NCBI GenBank assembly: GCA_947448415.1
Contig: CANFMT010000001.1
Location: 124,001 to 188,000 of the forward strand
Length of the DNA: 64,000 nt
From: Burkholderiaceae bacterium
Lineage (GTDB): Bacteria > Pseudomonadota > Gammaproteobacteria > Burkholderiales > Burkholderiaceae
Direction: 5' to 3'
In this document: positions 52,750 to 62,849 of the stretch, piece after piece
Layout of the letters: each line of letters begins with the position of its first letter
How positions within the stretch are numbered: the stretch's first letter is position 1
Notes under the pieces: generated by a model
Databases searched by the model: none
Seen by the model: only the letters and a program-made list of their open reading frames with translations
What the model was told of the DNA's origin: nothing
Made by a program: the position numbers and the translations under genes

Positions 52750-53592
52750 ATGAGTATCTTTCGTAATCGCAATGCCAGTCTTTTAACAAAGCACGGCAAG
52801 GAACTGATCATTGGACCCGTATTAGCAGCCCAGACTGGCTGCACAGTCATGCATACCGATGCCTACGATACCGATTTGCTTGGCACTTTCACTCGCGATA
52901 CGCCACGGCATGGAACACAACTAGACGCCGCCAGAAAAAAGGCTAGAGTTGGTATGGAACTCCTCAATCTTGATATCGGGATTGCCAATGAAGGAGCATT
53001 CGTATGCGATCCATACGCTGGAATGCTTCCCTGGAATAATGAATTAATAGTCTTGATTGATCAAACTCATGATCTCGAAATTACCGGTTTTTCTGGAGCC
53101 CCCGCACAAAGCGAAAGTGCCTATATAAGTCACTGGGAGGATATGAAGAAATTTGCTGATTCAGCACTTTTTCCATCGCATTATTTAGTGATTCAGCCAA
53201 CTGATGAATACCACCCAAAATCCCAAAAGGGCATTAAAGATTTAACACAACTAAAAGAAGCTTTTGAGTGGGCTAAGGCGCTCTCCACAAAAGGAATTGT
53301 CTACGTAGAAAATGATCTAAGGGCATTTGCGAATCCAACCAGAATGGAAAATATTCGTAAGGCCACAACTGATCTTGCAAATAAAATGCTTTCTTTATGT
53401 CCAAAGTGTCATACGCCTGGATTTTGGATCAAAGACATCAAACGAGGGCTTCCCTGCAATGCCTGCGGCATGCCTACAGATGAAGAAATCGCCAAAGTGT
53501 GGGGATGTTTAAAGTGCGATCACCAAGATACCGAGGGTATGAAGGTGTTTAGGCTTGCAGACCCATCAAAATGCAGTCATTGCAACCCATAA
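52750..53592 (+). CDS. DUF6671-family protein with C-terminal zinc ribbons
   Basis: This 280-residue soluble protein has an N-terminal part with GKELIIGPVLAAQTGCTVMHTDAYDTDLLGTFTRD and NEGAFVCDPYAG. The C-terminus carries four CxxC pairs (CPKC, CNAC, CLKC, CSHC; residues 217-279) forming one or two zinc ribbons. I recall such proteins as DUF6671; function unknown. It is 26 bases downstream of the SbtA-like gene and may be cotranscribed. Confidence 0.75.
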   Translation: MSIFRNRNASLLTKHGKELIIGPVLAAQTGCTVMHTDAYDTDLLGTFTRDTPRHGTQLDAARKKARVGMELLNLDIGIANEGAFVCDPYAGMLPWNNELIVLIDQTHDLEITGFSGAPAQSESAYISHWEDMKKFADSALFPSHYLVIQPTDEYHPKSQKGIKDLTQLKEAFEWAKALSTKGIVYVENDLRAFANPTRMENIRKATTDLANKMLSLCPKCHTPGFWIKDIKRGLPCNACGMPTDEEIAKVWGCLKCDHQDTEGMKVFRLADPSKCSHCNP

Positions 53593-53598
53593 AACCCA

Positions 53599-54207
53599 TC
53601 AATCAATCCATACGGGATGCTTGCCCATTACAGAATTAAATAGTGGGGAATCGAGATGATGCTGTAACCACTCTTTTAGTACCGGAAGTGGCAACGACTC
53701 AAACTTTTGTGGATTAACCATTGAGAACTGTCGAATAAATGGAAAGATAGCCACATCTACCCAGGTCATCTGCTTTCCCAATAAATACTGTGTTGACTGC
53801 AAACCTTTTTCCATGGGGTTTAACATCAAGCTCATTGCATCATTTAGCACCTCTTCTGGATTTAGATGAGGATGACGATTGGGATATTTATATTGATCCA
53901 ATAAAACCTTAAAGGGACCATCATTTTTACTAACCCATTCTTGGGCGGCGGCTTTATCAACTAAGCACCAGCCCTCTGGATCGGCCTGATTTAAAGCCCA
54001 ATGCATGATATCTAGGCTTTGGTCTATAACAAGATCATCAATACACAATACCGGAACTGTGCCCTTAGGTGAGACTAGGAGCATAGATTGAGGCTTATTT
54101 CTTAGCTCAATCTCTCTATGCTCTAGCTCAATTCCTGCATAGCTTAGCGCCATACGCGCTCTCATCGCATAAGGACATCTTCGGTAAGAATACAAAATTG
54201 GCATCAT
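53599..54207 (-). CDS. Glutathione S-transferase-like protein
   Basis: The 202-residue protein has the thioredoxin-fold N-terminus PILYSYRRCPYAMRARMALSYAG with a CPYA site, PKGTVPVL (cis-Pro) near 48 and an all-helical C-terminal domain (WVDVAIFPFIRQFSM). The Cys at the active position suggests the omega/beta-like or thiol-transferase class rather than a Tyr/Ser GST. Substrate unknown. It is convergent with the DUF6671 gene. Confidence 0.87.
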   Translation of the reverse strand: MMPILYSYRRCPYAMRARMALSYAGIELEHREIELRNKPQSMLLVSPKGTVPVLCIDDLVIDQSLDIMHWALNQADPEGWCLVDKAAAQEWVSKNDGPFKVLLDQYKYPNRHPHLNPEEVLNDAMSLMLNPMEKGLQSTQYLLGKQMTWVDVAIFPFIRQFSMVNPQKFESLPLPVLKEWLQHHLDSPLFNSVMGKHPVWID

Positions 54208-54284
54208 GAATTAGTAACGCTGTTTATTATTTTGATACATGCTATCTCAAACATCAATTTATCATCGTAATAATCTCTTTAGAA

Positions 54285-54312
54285 AATGAAAAGCCACCCG
54301 AAGGTGGCAGCT
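54285..54312 (-). terminator. Intrinsic terminator with UUCG loop after the glycine-zipper gene
   Basis: The same stem as at 25567-25582 (GCCACC-TTCG-GGTGGC on the minus strand, 54293-54308) is followed by TTTTCATTTTC. It lies 27 bases after the stop of the 54336 gene. Confidence 0.85.
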
Positions 54313-54335
54313 CGCTCTAGCGTTACTACTTAAAT

Positions 54336-54707
54336 TTAGTTCAAAACCTTGTAACCGCGACCACTTAAACATCTCTTTACAACAGACTCTTGCGCTTGAT
54401 TTCCAGAGAATGCGCCGCCAGCACCTCCAATAACCGCTCCTGCACCTGCTGCCTGAACGATGCCAGTCTTATTTCCACCGGTCACGAGGCCTAAAAGGCC
54501 GCCAACGACTGCGCCCGCACCCGCTCCTTTTGCCGCAGTCTCTCCCATACCGGATTGTTGTTGGGCATAAGCTTGGCAGTCTTTTAAGTCATTTTCATAT
54601 GCAGACTCATTCACGCCCTTCATGTCTACAAGAGGGCGAACGTTTGCTCCTGCGCAGCCTACCGTAATAGCAAGCACCAAAGAAGATAAAACGAGTAGCT
54701 TATTCAT
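54336..54707 (-). CDS. Glycine-zipper lipoprotein
   Basis: This 123-residue protein has a lipoprotein signal (ITVGC, Cys 18) and a glycine-zipper core: AAKGAGAGAVVGGLLGLVTGGN near 57 and AAGAGAVIGGAGGAFSG near 83. CLSGRGYKVLN closes the protein, as in SlyB/OmpA-linked family members. Such lipoproteins sit in the outer membrane and may support envelope integrity. Two cysteines flank the zipper. Confidence 0.85.
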   Translation of the reverse strand: MNKLLVLSSLVLAITVGCAGANVRPLVDMKGVNESAYENDLKDCQAYAQQQSGMGETAAKGAGAGAVVGGLLGLVTGGNKTGIVQAAGAGAVIGGAGGAFSGNQAQESVVKRCLSGRGYKVLN

Positions 54708-54747
54708 ATACGCAATCCTTTTTCAACAGGCCATTTAGTCAAATAGC

Positions 54748-57234
54748 TTAATTAGCAAATTGATGCCACATTCTTTTTATATTATGCCGCCAAAATTGTG
54801 TCGAAGCGTTTTTATTATTTTCAAATAGCCATATCTGCGCGCCCGTATTTGGGGTTTGGTAAAACGGAATACCTAAGCTCTGATAGCGGGCAGTTACGGT
54901 TGGGTGCGGATGTCCATAACGATTGCGATATCCATTTTGCGCAAAGGATTTATCGGGCGCCAATTTCTTTAGCAACTCGATAGATGAAGAAGTTTTACTA
55001 CCATGATGAGGCGCCATAAAAATGAGTTCCCTATCTCCTATTGTTTTTAATCTTTCAGGGATGAGTCTGCCGCTTATCTCTGCCTCTCCCTGTTTTTCTA
55101 TATCTCCCGTCAACCAAATAGATGACCTCTGATTTCGGACCTCAAGCACACAACTCATGTCATTGGGCTTGCCCGAATACTTCTGCTCAAAAAGTGTTTC
55201 CTCATGCGGATGCCATATGAAGAATTCAACACCATCCCAAGTCCAACTTTGTCCAAAGCGACATGGAATAGCGGGAATTTTTCTTACTTGAAGATTTTTA
55301 ATCAATGGATTATCGATAGGCAAAGAGCCCATCATCAAGTCAAAGCGAATACTCTTTAAAAGCGTAGCAGCGCCACCAATATGATCGCTATCACTGTGAC
55401 TAATCACCATCCGATCTATCTGTTGAATTCCTCGTCCCCTCAAATACGGGAGAATAATTCTTTGCCCAGCATCATCCTTTTTGCCTTGAATTGGCCCGGT
55501 GTCATAAAGTAATCTTCTATTGGCAGTTTCAATCAGCACTGCCGTTCCCTGCCCGATATCTAGAACACTGGTCCTAAATTCCCCGTGGGCAAGATCAGAT
55601 ATACCCAATAATTCGTTAGGCGAAACAAATAATGGAATGGAAAAACACAAAGCCGTCAGCCTTGATCGCCAGCTATTGAGGACTGGTCCAGGCCTAATCG
55701 CATAAATAATTCCCATCCCGGAAATGAATAATATCCACCACTCAGGCTGTCTAGACCAGATCACAGACCAATTCCAACTTGCCATCCAGTCCAAGACAAT
55801 TGCAAGGTACTCCATGGCAGCGTGCGCCGGCAATATCAACCATTTACCCAGAAATTCAGGTAAGAGAGCGCCCAAGATTGCTAAAGGAGTAACGATATAA
55901 CTAACCAATGGAATAGCAAATGCATTGGCAAGTGGTGATACAAGGGATACTTGGTAAAACCAATACAAGGTGAATGGCAATAACGCAATAGTGACTACAG
56001 CCTGGACTCTGCAGGCTTCACGAAGCGCTTGAATCAATCTATGCGTCCAATGCACCTCCAACTCTTTGCCCGTTGGTATTCCTAACAAGCCTGAAGAATC
56101 TCCCATGGCATACAAGATGGCAGCAACCGCACCAAATGACAGCCAAAATCCTGGTGTGTAAGGAGCCATAGGATCAATTAGCAATACAAATGCTAAGGCC
56201 CACCACCAAATATCAAATGATCTGGGGTTTCTGCCAGACCACAATGCAAAGGCAACGACGCCAACCATATACATTGTTCTTTGTGCTGGTATTTGAAAAC
56301 CAGCAAGCCAAGCATAAATAAATGCGGTCAGAAATCCTGAAATTGCAGCGACCTTACATACAGAAATAAGTAAGGGCCACTGGCGGCGGCGCCAAAAGAA
56401 GGCAGCCAAAGAGGCCCCAACCCCAGCTAACATCGTGACATGTAATCCCGAGATAGAAATGAGATGGCCAATACCAGTTGCATTAAATACTTGCCAATCA
56501 TCTTGATCGATTGCATTTTGATCACCCATCACCAAGGCAACCAGCACACCTCCATAGCGAGCATTAGCAGGAAGCATCGAATGAATCTTCTTACGCAGGT
56601 GCCAGCGCGCTAACTCCATTCGTAACTCAAACTCTTCCCATCTAATATCTCTATCTAGTAATAACTGTCCAGATCTAATAGATCCGCTAGCGCCATAATT
56701 TTGATGAAATGCCCAACGTTCAAAATCAAAGGTATAGGGATTGAGAGAGCCATATGGTCTCTTCAGTTTTGCCCTGAAACGCCAACGCTGTCCAGGAATA
56801 ATGTCGGATATATCTTGGGGATTTTTCCAGGCCGGTTGCCACCCTAAATAAATTCTCCTCGGAAAGCCCTCTAATACTTCAGCTCCAGATATCGCGCGAT
56901 CCACTTCAAAGGAAAACCTTGCACCTTTAGGATTACTTTGCGGCAAGGCATCCACCCTTCCCTCAATCACTAATTCTTTACCTTCTAGATTTTCTGCAAG
57001 AGCATTTGCCAATCGGTCCTTAACAAATTGGGCATTCCAGGCAAATCCTAGCGAAAACATTAAGCCAATCATTGCAATCTTTTTCGCTAAAGAATGTGAT
57101 CGCGGTAATAAGTAAATGACTATTAAAGATAGTCCGCCAGCGAATATACAAATCTCAAACCAATAGATGGGAAGCTTTGAAAAAAAGAATAGGAGCGATC
57201 CCCCGGCGATAAACGCCGTAATTGCTAAGCGCAA
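54748..57234 (-). CDS. comEC: DNA internalization competence protein ComEC/Rec2
   Basis: This 828-residue inner-membrane channel protein takes up transforming DNA. Order: an N-terminal DUF4131-like domain (about 25-180), the Competence membrane domain with GHLISISGLHVTMLAG near 246 and IPAQRTMYMVGVV near 312, then a metallo-beta-lactamase domain with VISHSDSDHIGGAATLLKS near 626, TGDIEKQGE near 726 and MAPHHGSKTSSS near 752. The start is TTG, four bases after the tatD stop. Length is usual. Confidence 0.94.
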   Translation of the reverse strand: MRLAITAFIAGGSLLFFFSKLPIYWFEICIFAGGLSLIVIYLLPRSHSLAKKIAMIGLMFSLGFAWNAQFVKDRLANALAENLEGKELVIEGRVDALPQSNPKGARFSFEVDRAISGAEVLEGFPRRIYLGWQPAWKNPQDISDIIPGQRWRFRAKLKRPYGSLNPYTFDFERWAFHQNYGASGSIRSGQLLLDRDIRWEEFELRMELARWHLRKKIHSMLPANARYGGVLVALVMGDQNAIDQDDWQVFNATGIGHLISISGLHVTMLAGVGASLAAFFWRRRQWPLLISVCKVAAISGFLTAFIYAWLAGFQIPAQRTMYMVGVVAFALWSGRNPRSFDIWWWALAFVLLIDPMAPYTPGFWLSFGAVAAILYAMGDSSGLLGIPTGKELEVHWTHRLIQALREACRVQAVVTIALLPFTLYWFYQVSLVSPLANAFAIPLVSYIVTPLAILGALLPEFLGKWLILPAHAAMEYLAIVLDWMASWNWSVIWSRQPEWWILFISGMGIIYAIRPGPVLNSWRSRLTALCFSIPLFVSPNELLGISDLAHGEFRTSVLDIGQGTAVLIETANRRLLYDTGPIQGKKDDAGQRIILPYLRGRGIQQIDRMVISHSDSDHIGGAATLLKSIRFDLMMGSLPIDNPLIKNLQVRKIPAIPCRFGQSWTWDGVEFFIWHPHEETLFEQKYSGKPNDMSCVLEVRNQRSSIWLTGDIEKQGEAEISGRLIPERLKTIGDRELIFMAPHHGSKTSSSIELLKKLAPDKSFAQNGYRNRYGHPHPTVTARYQSLGIPFYQTPNTGAQIWLFENNKNASTQFWRHNIKRMWHQFAN

Positions 57235-57238
57235 AAAC

Positions 57239-58090
57239 TTAAGGGGCTAAATGAAGGCTTGAAATTTCAGCACATAGTGCCGACCAGCGTGGCAGCGCAT
57301 GCATCGCATTACGCCATGCGACTGAAGAAAAATCAGCCTCGTTCATACCTCTAATAGAGGCCAACTCCTTTGCAATACGAGGAATAAAAGCGGGCTCATT
57401 GAATACAAATCCCTCCTCTTTGAGCCATGCAGGCGGAATGTCAGGTGCGTCTGTCTCGATAACGAAACTATCTATCGGCACTTCTTTTAAAAGCCTGCGA
57501 ATCTGTAATGCACGCTCATAAGTAGCGGCGCCACCAAAGCCCAACTTAAACCCTAAGGCAATAAACTGCTGCGCCTGTTGAAAACTACCATTAAAGGCAT
57601 GCGCTATTCCACTAGAGATGTTGCGCTGACGCAAAGCTTTCAAAATGGCATCTTGCGAGCGACGTACATGCAAAATAACTGGCAACTGATATTTCTGCGC
57701 CAAATTCAATTGCGCATCAAAAAAATATTCTTGCTTATTGGGATCAAGGCCCTCAACAAAATAATCTAAGCCAATCTCACCGATTCCAACGAAACGTGTA
57801 TCTGAAAGGGATTTAATGACTTCCTGCTCAAGCGTCTCTATATCACCTTTTTGAGCTTGATTTGTGTATAGCGGATGAATTCCAAGGGTATAGACCAGGC
57901 CGGGAATTTCCTGGCTATATTGATGGGCAAGGGCTCTTACTTGTGAGCAATCGCCCACTTTGACTGCAGGTAGCAAAATTGCTTTTACATTCTTCTTCGC
58001 AGCAGCCTCTATTACTGACGATAGGCTATCTTTGAACTCTGGTGCATCTAAATGACAGTGCGTATCAATCCACATAGGCTGCTCACTCAT
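57239..58090 (-). CDS. tatD: TatD-family metal-dependent hydrolase
   Basis: The start is at [19 protein letters not shown] (283 residues), because this ATG overlaps the lolD stop as ATGA and the family begins here; 17 upstream residues are dropped. Motifs: DTHCHLD near 9, GEIGLDYF near 102, VILHVRRS near 136, AHAFNGS near 162, ETDAPDIPP near 212. TatD enzymes are 3'-5' DNases or D-aminoacyl-type hydrolases in different bacteria. It lies between lolD and comEC in one minus-strand unit. Confidence 0.92.
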   Translation of the reverse strand: MSEQPMWIDTHCHLDAPEFKDSLSSVIEAAAKKNVKAILLPAVKVGDCSQVRALAHQYSQEIPGLVYTLGIHPLYTNQAQKGDIETLEQEVIKSLSDTRFVGIGEIGLDYFVEGLDPNKQEYFFDAQLNLAQKYQLPVILHVRRSQDAILKALRQRNISSGIAHAFNGSFQQAQQFIALGFKLGFGGAATYERALQIRRLLKEVPIDSFVIETDAPDIPPAWLKEEGFVFNEPAFIPRIAKELASIRGMNEADFSSVAWRNAMHALPRWSALCAEISSLHLAP

Positions 58091-58785
58091 GCCGAAAATG
58101 TCTTTAATACTCCGCGCTCTAAATGCAATATCCGATCGCAACGTTTAGCGCGCACAGGATCATGTGTCACGATGACAAATGCAGTACCTTGCTCTCGCGC
58201 GATATCTAACATGAGATCAAATACGCCATCTGCTGTTTCAGTATCTAAGTTACCGGTTGGCTCATCTGCCAATACACAAGCTGGATTGCCAACTAATGCT
58301 CTCGCTACAGCGACACGCTGACGCTCTCCACCTGAAAGCTCACCTGGAGTATGTAGTTCGCGAGCTGCTAAGCCAACAGCTCTAAGCATCTTACTGGCTC
58401 GTTCCATAGACTCATCATTATTTAAACCTCGAATGCGTAACGGCAAGGCAACATTCTCTACAGCACTAAATTCATCCAAGAGATGATGGAACTGATAGAT
58501 AAATCCTAGAATTTGGTTACGAAGTTGATCAAGCTTCTTCACTGAAAGCTGGTTTAAATTGGATCCTGCTAACAATACAGATCCGGCACTTGGTGTATCT
58601 AAGCCACCCAAAAGATGAAGCAAAGTACTCTTACCAGAGCCAGAAGAACCTACTATAGCCACCTTCTCAGACGGCGTGACATCTAAATCAATGGCCTTAA
58701 GCACCTCTACCGCAGTTGATCCTTGCCCATAAGTCTTAGCCAAACCTCTTGCCACTAACACGAGCTTATTCTCTGTATTACTCAT
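58087..58785 (-). CDS. lolD: Lipoprotein-releasing ABC transporter ATPase LolD
   Basis: The start is set at [20 protein letters not shown] (232 residues), since this length is usual and the start overlaps the lolC/E stop by 8 bases. Motifs: Walker [12 protein letters not shown]-loop, signature [16 protein letters not shown], Walker [13 protein letters not shown], and the H-switch VTHDP. It drives release of outer-membrane lipoproteins to LolA together with the preceding permease. Confidence 0.95.
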   Translation of the reverse strand: MSNTENKLVLVARGLAKTYGQGSTAVEVLKAIDLDVTPSEKVAIVGSSGSGKSTLLHLLGGLDTPSAGSVLLAGSNLNQLSVKKLDQLRNQILGFIYQFHHLLDEFSAVENVALPLRIRGLNNDESMERASKMLRAVGLAARELHTPGELSGGERQRVAVARALVGNPACVLADEPTGNLDTETADGVFDLMLDIAREQGTAFVIVTHDPVRAKRCDRILHLERGVLKTFSA

Positions 58786-60046
58786 AGCGCAAGGCCTCTG
58801 CCGGTTGTACCTTAGCGGCACGACGACTCGGATAGAGTGTCGCTAGAACAGAAAGACCAAAAGCCATTAAGCCAACCGTAACTACATCGCTTAACCTAAC
58901 ATCTGATGGTAGCTCGCTGATGAAATAGACCTCACGTGGCAAGAAACGAACACGGAAAATGGCTTCAATTGCTGGAACAATGACATCAATATTGAGGGCA
59001 ATGAGCAAACCTAACCCTACGCCAGCTAAAGAACCAAGAATTCCAATTGACAACCCTTGTACCAAAAAAATTCTTTGAATTAATCCAGGGCTTGCACCCA
59101 TTGTTCTAAGAATAGCAATATCAGCCTGCTTCTCATTCACAGTCATCACCAATGTAGAAACCAAGTTAAATGCAGCAACCGCGATAATTAAAGTCAAGAT
59201 AATGAACATCATCTTCTTTTCAGTTTGAACCGCGGCAAACCAATTGCGATTCGAACGTGACCAATCAGTCACCCATAATGCTTGCGGCACGATAGTGGCC
59301 AACTGATTAGCCACCTCGGGTGCACGCTGCATATCATCGATTTTGACGCGCAATCCAGACGGATCATGCAAGCGCAATAAGGCTGCAGCGTCCTTCCAGT
59401 GCATGATAGCTAAAGAACTATCGTATTCATAATGACCGCTATCAACAATGCCAACGACCTGAAGAGTGCGCATCCGCGGCATTGCGCCCGCAGGAGTTAA
59501 ATCACTCTCAGGAACAATTAAATTAATTCGATCTCCCACATGCGCACCAACCATTGCTGCAAGTTGTGCGCCAAGAGCCACACCAAAGTTGCCAGGCTTA
59601 AGATCATCGATATTGCCAGCTATAAATTGTTTTGGTAAGTCAGAAACCTTGCCTTCTTCACTTGGCAAGATTCCTCGAATTGCGACGCCACGCATCACGC
59701 TTTCACGAGTCAATAATCCTTGCGAACTCACCATAGGCGCTACACCAACAACATGGGGCTGTTGAGATACCTTTAAAGCAAGTGGCTCCCAATTTTGTAA
59801 ACCATCCGGAGAGCTTATTTCCACATGGGAAAGTACTGAAAGCATGCGATCACGCACCTCTTTCTGAAAACCATTCATCACCGAGAGAACCACAATCAGG
59901 GAAGCTACCCCCAATGCAATACCCGCAGTAGAGATCCCGGATATAAAAGAGAGAAAGCCGTCACGCTTTCCGACCGTCTTACGACGCTTGGATCGGGTAT
60001 AGCGCAGGCCAATTTCTAGCTCAATAGGAAGTCTTAACATAGTCAC
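58778..60046 (-). CDS. lolC: Lipoprotein-releasing permease LolC/LolE
   Basis: This 422-residue FtsX/LolE-family permease has an N-terminal [61 protein letters not shown], a large periplasmic domain (about 55-275), and three more membrane helices. The final segment holds the FtsX-type [21 protein letters not shown] single LolC/E gene (LolF-type arrangement) rather than separate LolC and LolE is seen here. The gene heads lolC-lolD-tatD-comEC. Confidence 0.93.
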   Translation of the reverse strand: MTMLRLPIELEIGLRYTRSKRRKTVGKRDGFLSFISGISTAGIALGVASLIVVLSVMNGFQKEVRDRMLSVLSHVEISSPDGLQNWEPLALKVSQQPHVVGVAPMVSSQGLLTRESVMRGVAIRGILPSEEGKVSDLPKQFIAGNIDDLKPGNFGVALGAQLAAMVGAHVGDRINLIVPESDLTPAGAMPRMRTLQVVGIVDSGHYEYDSSLAIMHWKDAAALLRLHDPSGLRVKIDDMQRAPEVANQLATIVPQALWVTDWSRSNRNWFAAVQTEKKMMFIILTLIIAVAAFNLVSTLVMTVNEKQADIAILRTMGASPGLIQRIFLVQGLSIGILGSLAGVGLGLLIALNIDVIVPAIEAIFRVRFLPREVYFISELPSDVRLSDVVTVGLMAFGLSVLATLYPSRRAAKVQPAEALRYE

Positions 60047-60107
60047 AGTTTAGACAATTGGAGAGGCAAGCTGATGGAATATCTAAATGCCACCTAAAAT
60101 CAGGGGA

Positions 60108-61067
60108 ATGACTAGCTACTCCAAATCCCAGCCAAACACCGTTCGGCGCTTTACCCTGATGCTATCAGGGGAAGACGCCCTGGACGATCAGGAGGACAGC
60201 TCTTGCCCTATTAAAGGCCTACCCCATGAACGCTATTTACTGGGAGATAAAGCCCCATTGGCCCCGGTTTTGCTGTTAGGGCTATCAAATCAAGCTATTA
60301 AGTCAGCCGACGTTATTGCCTGTCTACAGCCGGTTCATCTCCACGCTACGAGAGATCACTTAATTCTGATGGGGCAAAACGAGATTGACCTTACAGGAGA
60401 AGAATCTGCGCAACTACTTAAAGTAGCTCTGCCTTTTATCGAAGAAGATTTTCAAAGCAGCATTTCCTTTGAAGATAGAAGGTACTGGTTTATTCCAGCA
60501 GGGCCATTTGCGAGTTTAGCCAGCTATAGCGTTGATCAAGCACACGGCCGTAACATTGATTGGTGGATGCCACGCGACACAAACGAGGAAGGCATCGCAA
60601 AGCGTTGGCGCAAACTACAGAATGAAATTCAGATGCTTTGGCACATTGGTCCTGTCAATGAGGAACGCGAACAACGCGGCATGCCCAGCATTAACTCAGT
60701 CTGGATTAGCGGCATTGGCAAACTCGATGACGTGCAAGCACCCGATGCATTAAAGCAATCACGACTTCTCATTGGCGAGCATCCCTTATTAATTGGTATG
60801 GCAAGCTTATTGAAGCTTGAGCATAAAAATGCATTCGATGAAAAAACGCTAGATGGTGTCTTTGCATGGCTTGACCAGCCACAATTAGCCTGGCCTCATT
60901 TAAGTAAGGCGCTACAAGATAAACACCTAGATGAAATATTGATCATTGATTTTCCAAACGGTAAAACTCGTGAACGTATTTTGACTGTCAAAGATTTATA
61001 CAAAAAAACTTGGACTTTCTGGAAAAAAACTGAGTCTCTCACCTGGAAAGAAATTACTCAATCATGA
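60108..61067 (+). CDS. RpfE-type/phosphoglycerate-mutase-like protein of unknown function
   Basis: ATG 60108 (319 residues, MTSYSKSQPN) is preferred over 60087. TAAAAT lies seven bases upstream and the Shine-Dalgarno-like AGGGG abuts the codon, so a leaderless message is likely. The protein is soluble, with HERYLLGD near 50, WFIPAGPFASLASYSVDQAHGRNIDWWMPRD near 140, and NSVWISGIGKLDD near 210. I recognise it as the conserved betaproteobacterial gene upstream of recJ, annotated as RpfE-type. Role unknown. It overlaps recJ by 4 bases. Confidence 0.72.
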   Translation: MTSYSKSQPNTVRRFTLMLSGEDALDDQEDSSCPIKGLPHERYLLGDKAPLAPVLLLGLSNQAIKSADVIACLQPVHLHATRDHLILMGQNEIDLTGEESAQLLKVALPFIEEDFQSSISFEDRRYWFIPAGPFASLASYSVDQAHGRNIDWWMPRDTNEEGIAKRWRKLQNEIQMLWHIGPVNEEREQRGMPSINSVWISGIGKLDDVQAPDALKQSRLLIGEHPLLIGMASLLKLEHKNAFDEKTLDGVFAWLDQPQLAWPHLSKALQDKHLDEILIIDFPNGKTRERILTVKDLYKKTWTFWKKTESLTWKEITQS

Positions 61068-62815
61068 GTCTCTTTTCTCAACGTCCTTTTTCCGAGCGCA
61101 CAGCAAATTGGCTAGCTCAAAGTGGGCTACACCCAATACTAGCAAGGTTGTACGCTGCGCGAGGCCTGCAGTCACCAGAAGAGCTCTCGCTTGATTTAAA
61201 GCAACTGCTTTCGCCAATCGAATTAAAGGGTTGCATTGAAACAGCTTCGCTTCTTGCTGACATCCTTGAAAAAAATGAGTCTATACTCATCGTCGCCGAT
61301 TACGATTGCGATGGCGCCACTGCTTGTGCGGTAGGTGTACGAGGCTTGCGCCTATTAGGTGGCTCAGAAACCCAAATTCAGTTTTTAGTACCCAATCGCT
61401 TCACAATGGGTTATGGCCTTACGCCAGAGGTCGTTGAATTAGCAGCACAGCAAAACCCCAAACCTAAATACCTCATTACAGTTGATAACGGCATTGCCAG
61501 TGAAGCCGGCGTAGATCGTGCACGCGAACTTGGTATGGAGGTCATTGTCACCGATCATCATCTTCCCGGCGATCACCTACCTAAAGCGCTTGCAATTGTG
61601 AACCCTAATCAACCGGGTTGCACCTTTCCAAGCAAAGCACTTGCTGGTGTTGGTGTCATGTTTTATTTACTGGTTGCGCTCCGTGCCGAGCTACGTAAAC
61701 GCGGTAAATTTACTAATGAAAATCAGCCAAAGGTAGAGAATTTATTAGACCTTGTCGCCTTAGGAACCGTTGCAGATGTTGCGCAACTAGATCGTAACAA
61801 TCGAGTCTTGGTTTCCAATGGCTTAAAGCGTATTCGAGCGGGAATATCACAACCTGGCATTCAGGCACTCTTTCAAGCAGCAACAAGAGACCCACGCAAA
61901 GCAAATACTTTTGACTTAGGTTTTGCGATTGGCCCCAGACTCAATGCAGCTGGACGACTAGCCGATATGACTTTAGGTATTCGCCTGCTTCTGACTGATA
62001 GCACTGATGAAGCGATAACCCTAGCTTATGAACTGGACCGCATTAATCGTGAGCGACGCGTGATTGAAACAGGTATGCAAGAAACTGCCCTCTCCCATCT
62101 TGCTGAAGATCAGCTTTCAGGAACCATGGCTGAGCGCACCAGCATCTGCTTATGGAATCCCGAGTGGCATCAGGGCGTCGTTGGCATTGTGGCCTCGCGT
62201 CTGAAGGAGCGCTTCAATCGACCAGCAATTGTTTTTGCTCCAGCTGATGGCAGCACTGGTGAAGAATTACGAGGATCAGGTCGTTCGCTAACTGGCTTTC
62301 ATTTAAGAGATGCCCTAGATCTTGTTTCCAAACGAGAGCCTGGGTTAATTCTCAAGTTTGGGGGTCATGCGATGGCGGCTGGCCTCACCATTCGAAAAAG
62401 TGATTTTGATAAATTTGATACCTGCTTTCAGGGGGTAGCATCCGAGTTGCTAACCGACGAATTACTAGAGCGACGCCATGCGCATGATGGTGGCCTGGAA
62501 TTGTCAGAATTTACTCCTGAAATAGGCGATCTACTGGCCGAAGAAATCTGGGGCCAAGGTTTTCCCCAGCCGGTTTTCTATGGGGAGTTTGAAATTACTC
62601 AACAAAGCCTCATGAAAGAGAAGCACCTGCGTTTGATGGTCCGACCCTTAGGTAATGGAACCCCATCAAAACCATTGACTGCCGTTTGGTTTAACCGGAC
62701 GCAAAGCCTGCCAGCCACAGCAAAATTGGCTTATCGCTTGGTAACCGACCGCTACCAGGGACAAGCCCGCGTGCAACTCATGATCGAGGCTCATGACGAG
62801 GCTCCCACCCCTTAG
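61064..62815 (+). CDS. recJ: Single-stranded-DNA-specific exonuclease RecJ
   Basis: This 583-residue DHH-family 5'-3' exonuclease acts in recombination and repair. Motifs: VADYDCDGATA near 83, DNGIASEAGVDRA near 141, VTDHHLPGDHLP near 165, NAAGRLADMTLGI near 298, WHQGVVGIVASRLKERFNRP near 368 and the DHHA1 GGHAMAAGLTI near 434. It starts with ATGA overlapping the preceding stop. Confidence 0.96.
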   Translation: MSLFSQRPFSERTANWLAQSGLHPILARLYAARGLQSPEELSLDLKQLLSPIELKGCIETASLLADILEKNESILIVADYDCDGATACAVGVRGLRLLGGSETQIQFLVPNRFTMGYGLTPEVVELAAQQNPKPKYLITVDNGIASEAGVDRARELGMEVIVTDHHLPGDHLPKALAIVNPNQPGCTFPSKALAGVGVMFYLLVALRAELRKRGKFTNENQPKVENLLDLVALGTVADVAQLDRNNRVLVSNGLKRIRAGISQPGIQALFQAATRDPRKANTFDLGFAIGPRLNAAGRLADMTLGIRLLLTDSTDEAITLAYELDRINRERRVIETGMQETALSHLAEDQLSGTMAERTSICLWNPEWHQGVVGIVASRLKERFNRPAIVFAPADGSTGEELRGSGRSLTGFHLRDALDLVSKREPGLILKFGGHAMAAGLTIRKSDFDKFDTCFQGVASELLTDELLERRHAHDGGLELSEFTPEIGDLLAEEIWGQGFPQPVFYGEFEITQQSLMKEKHLRLMVRPLGNGTPSKPLTAVWFNRTQSLPATAKLAYRLVTDRYQGQARVQLMIEAHDEAPTP

Positions 62816-62849
62816 GAGCTTGATGCAATAACCCCCTTATAATTAGGGG

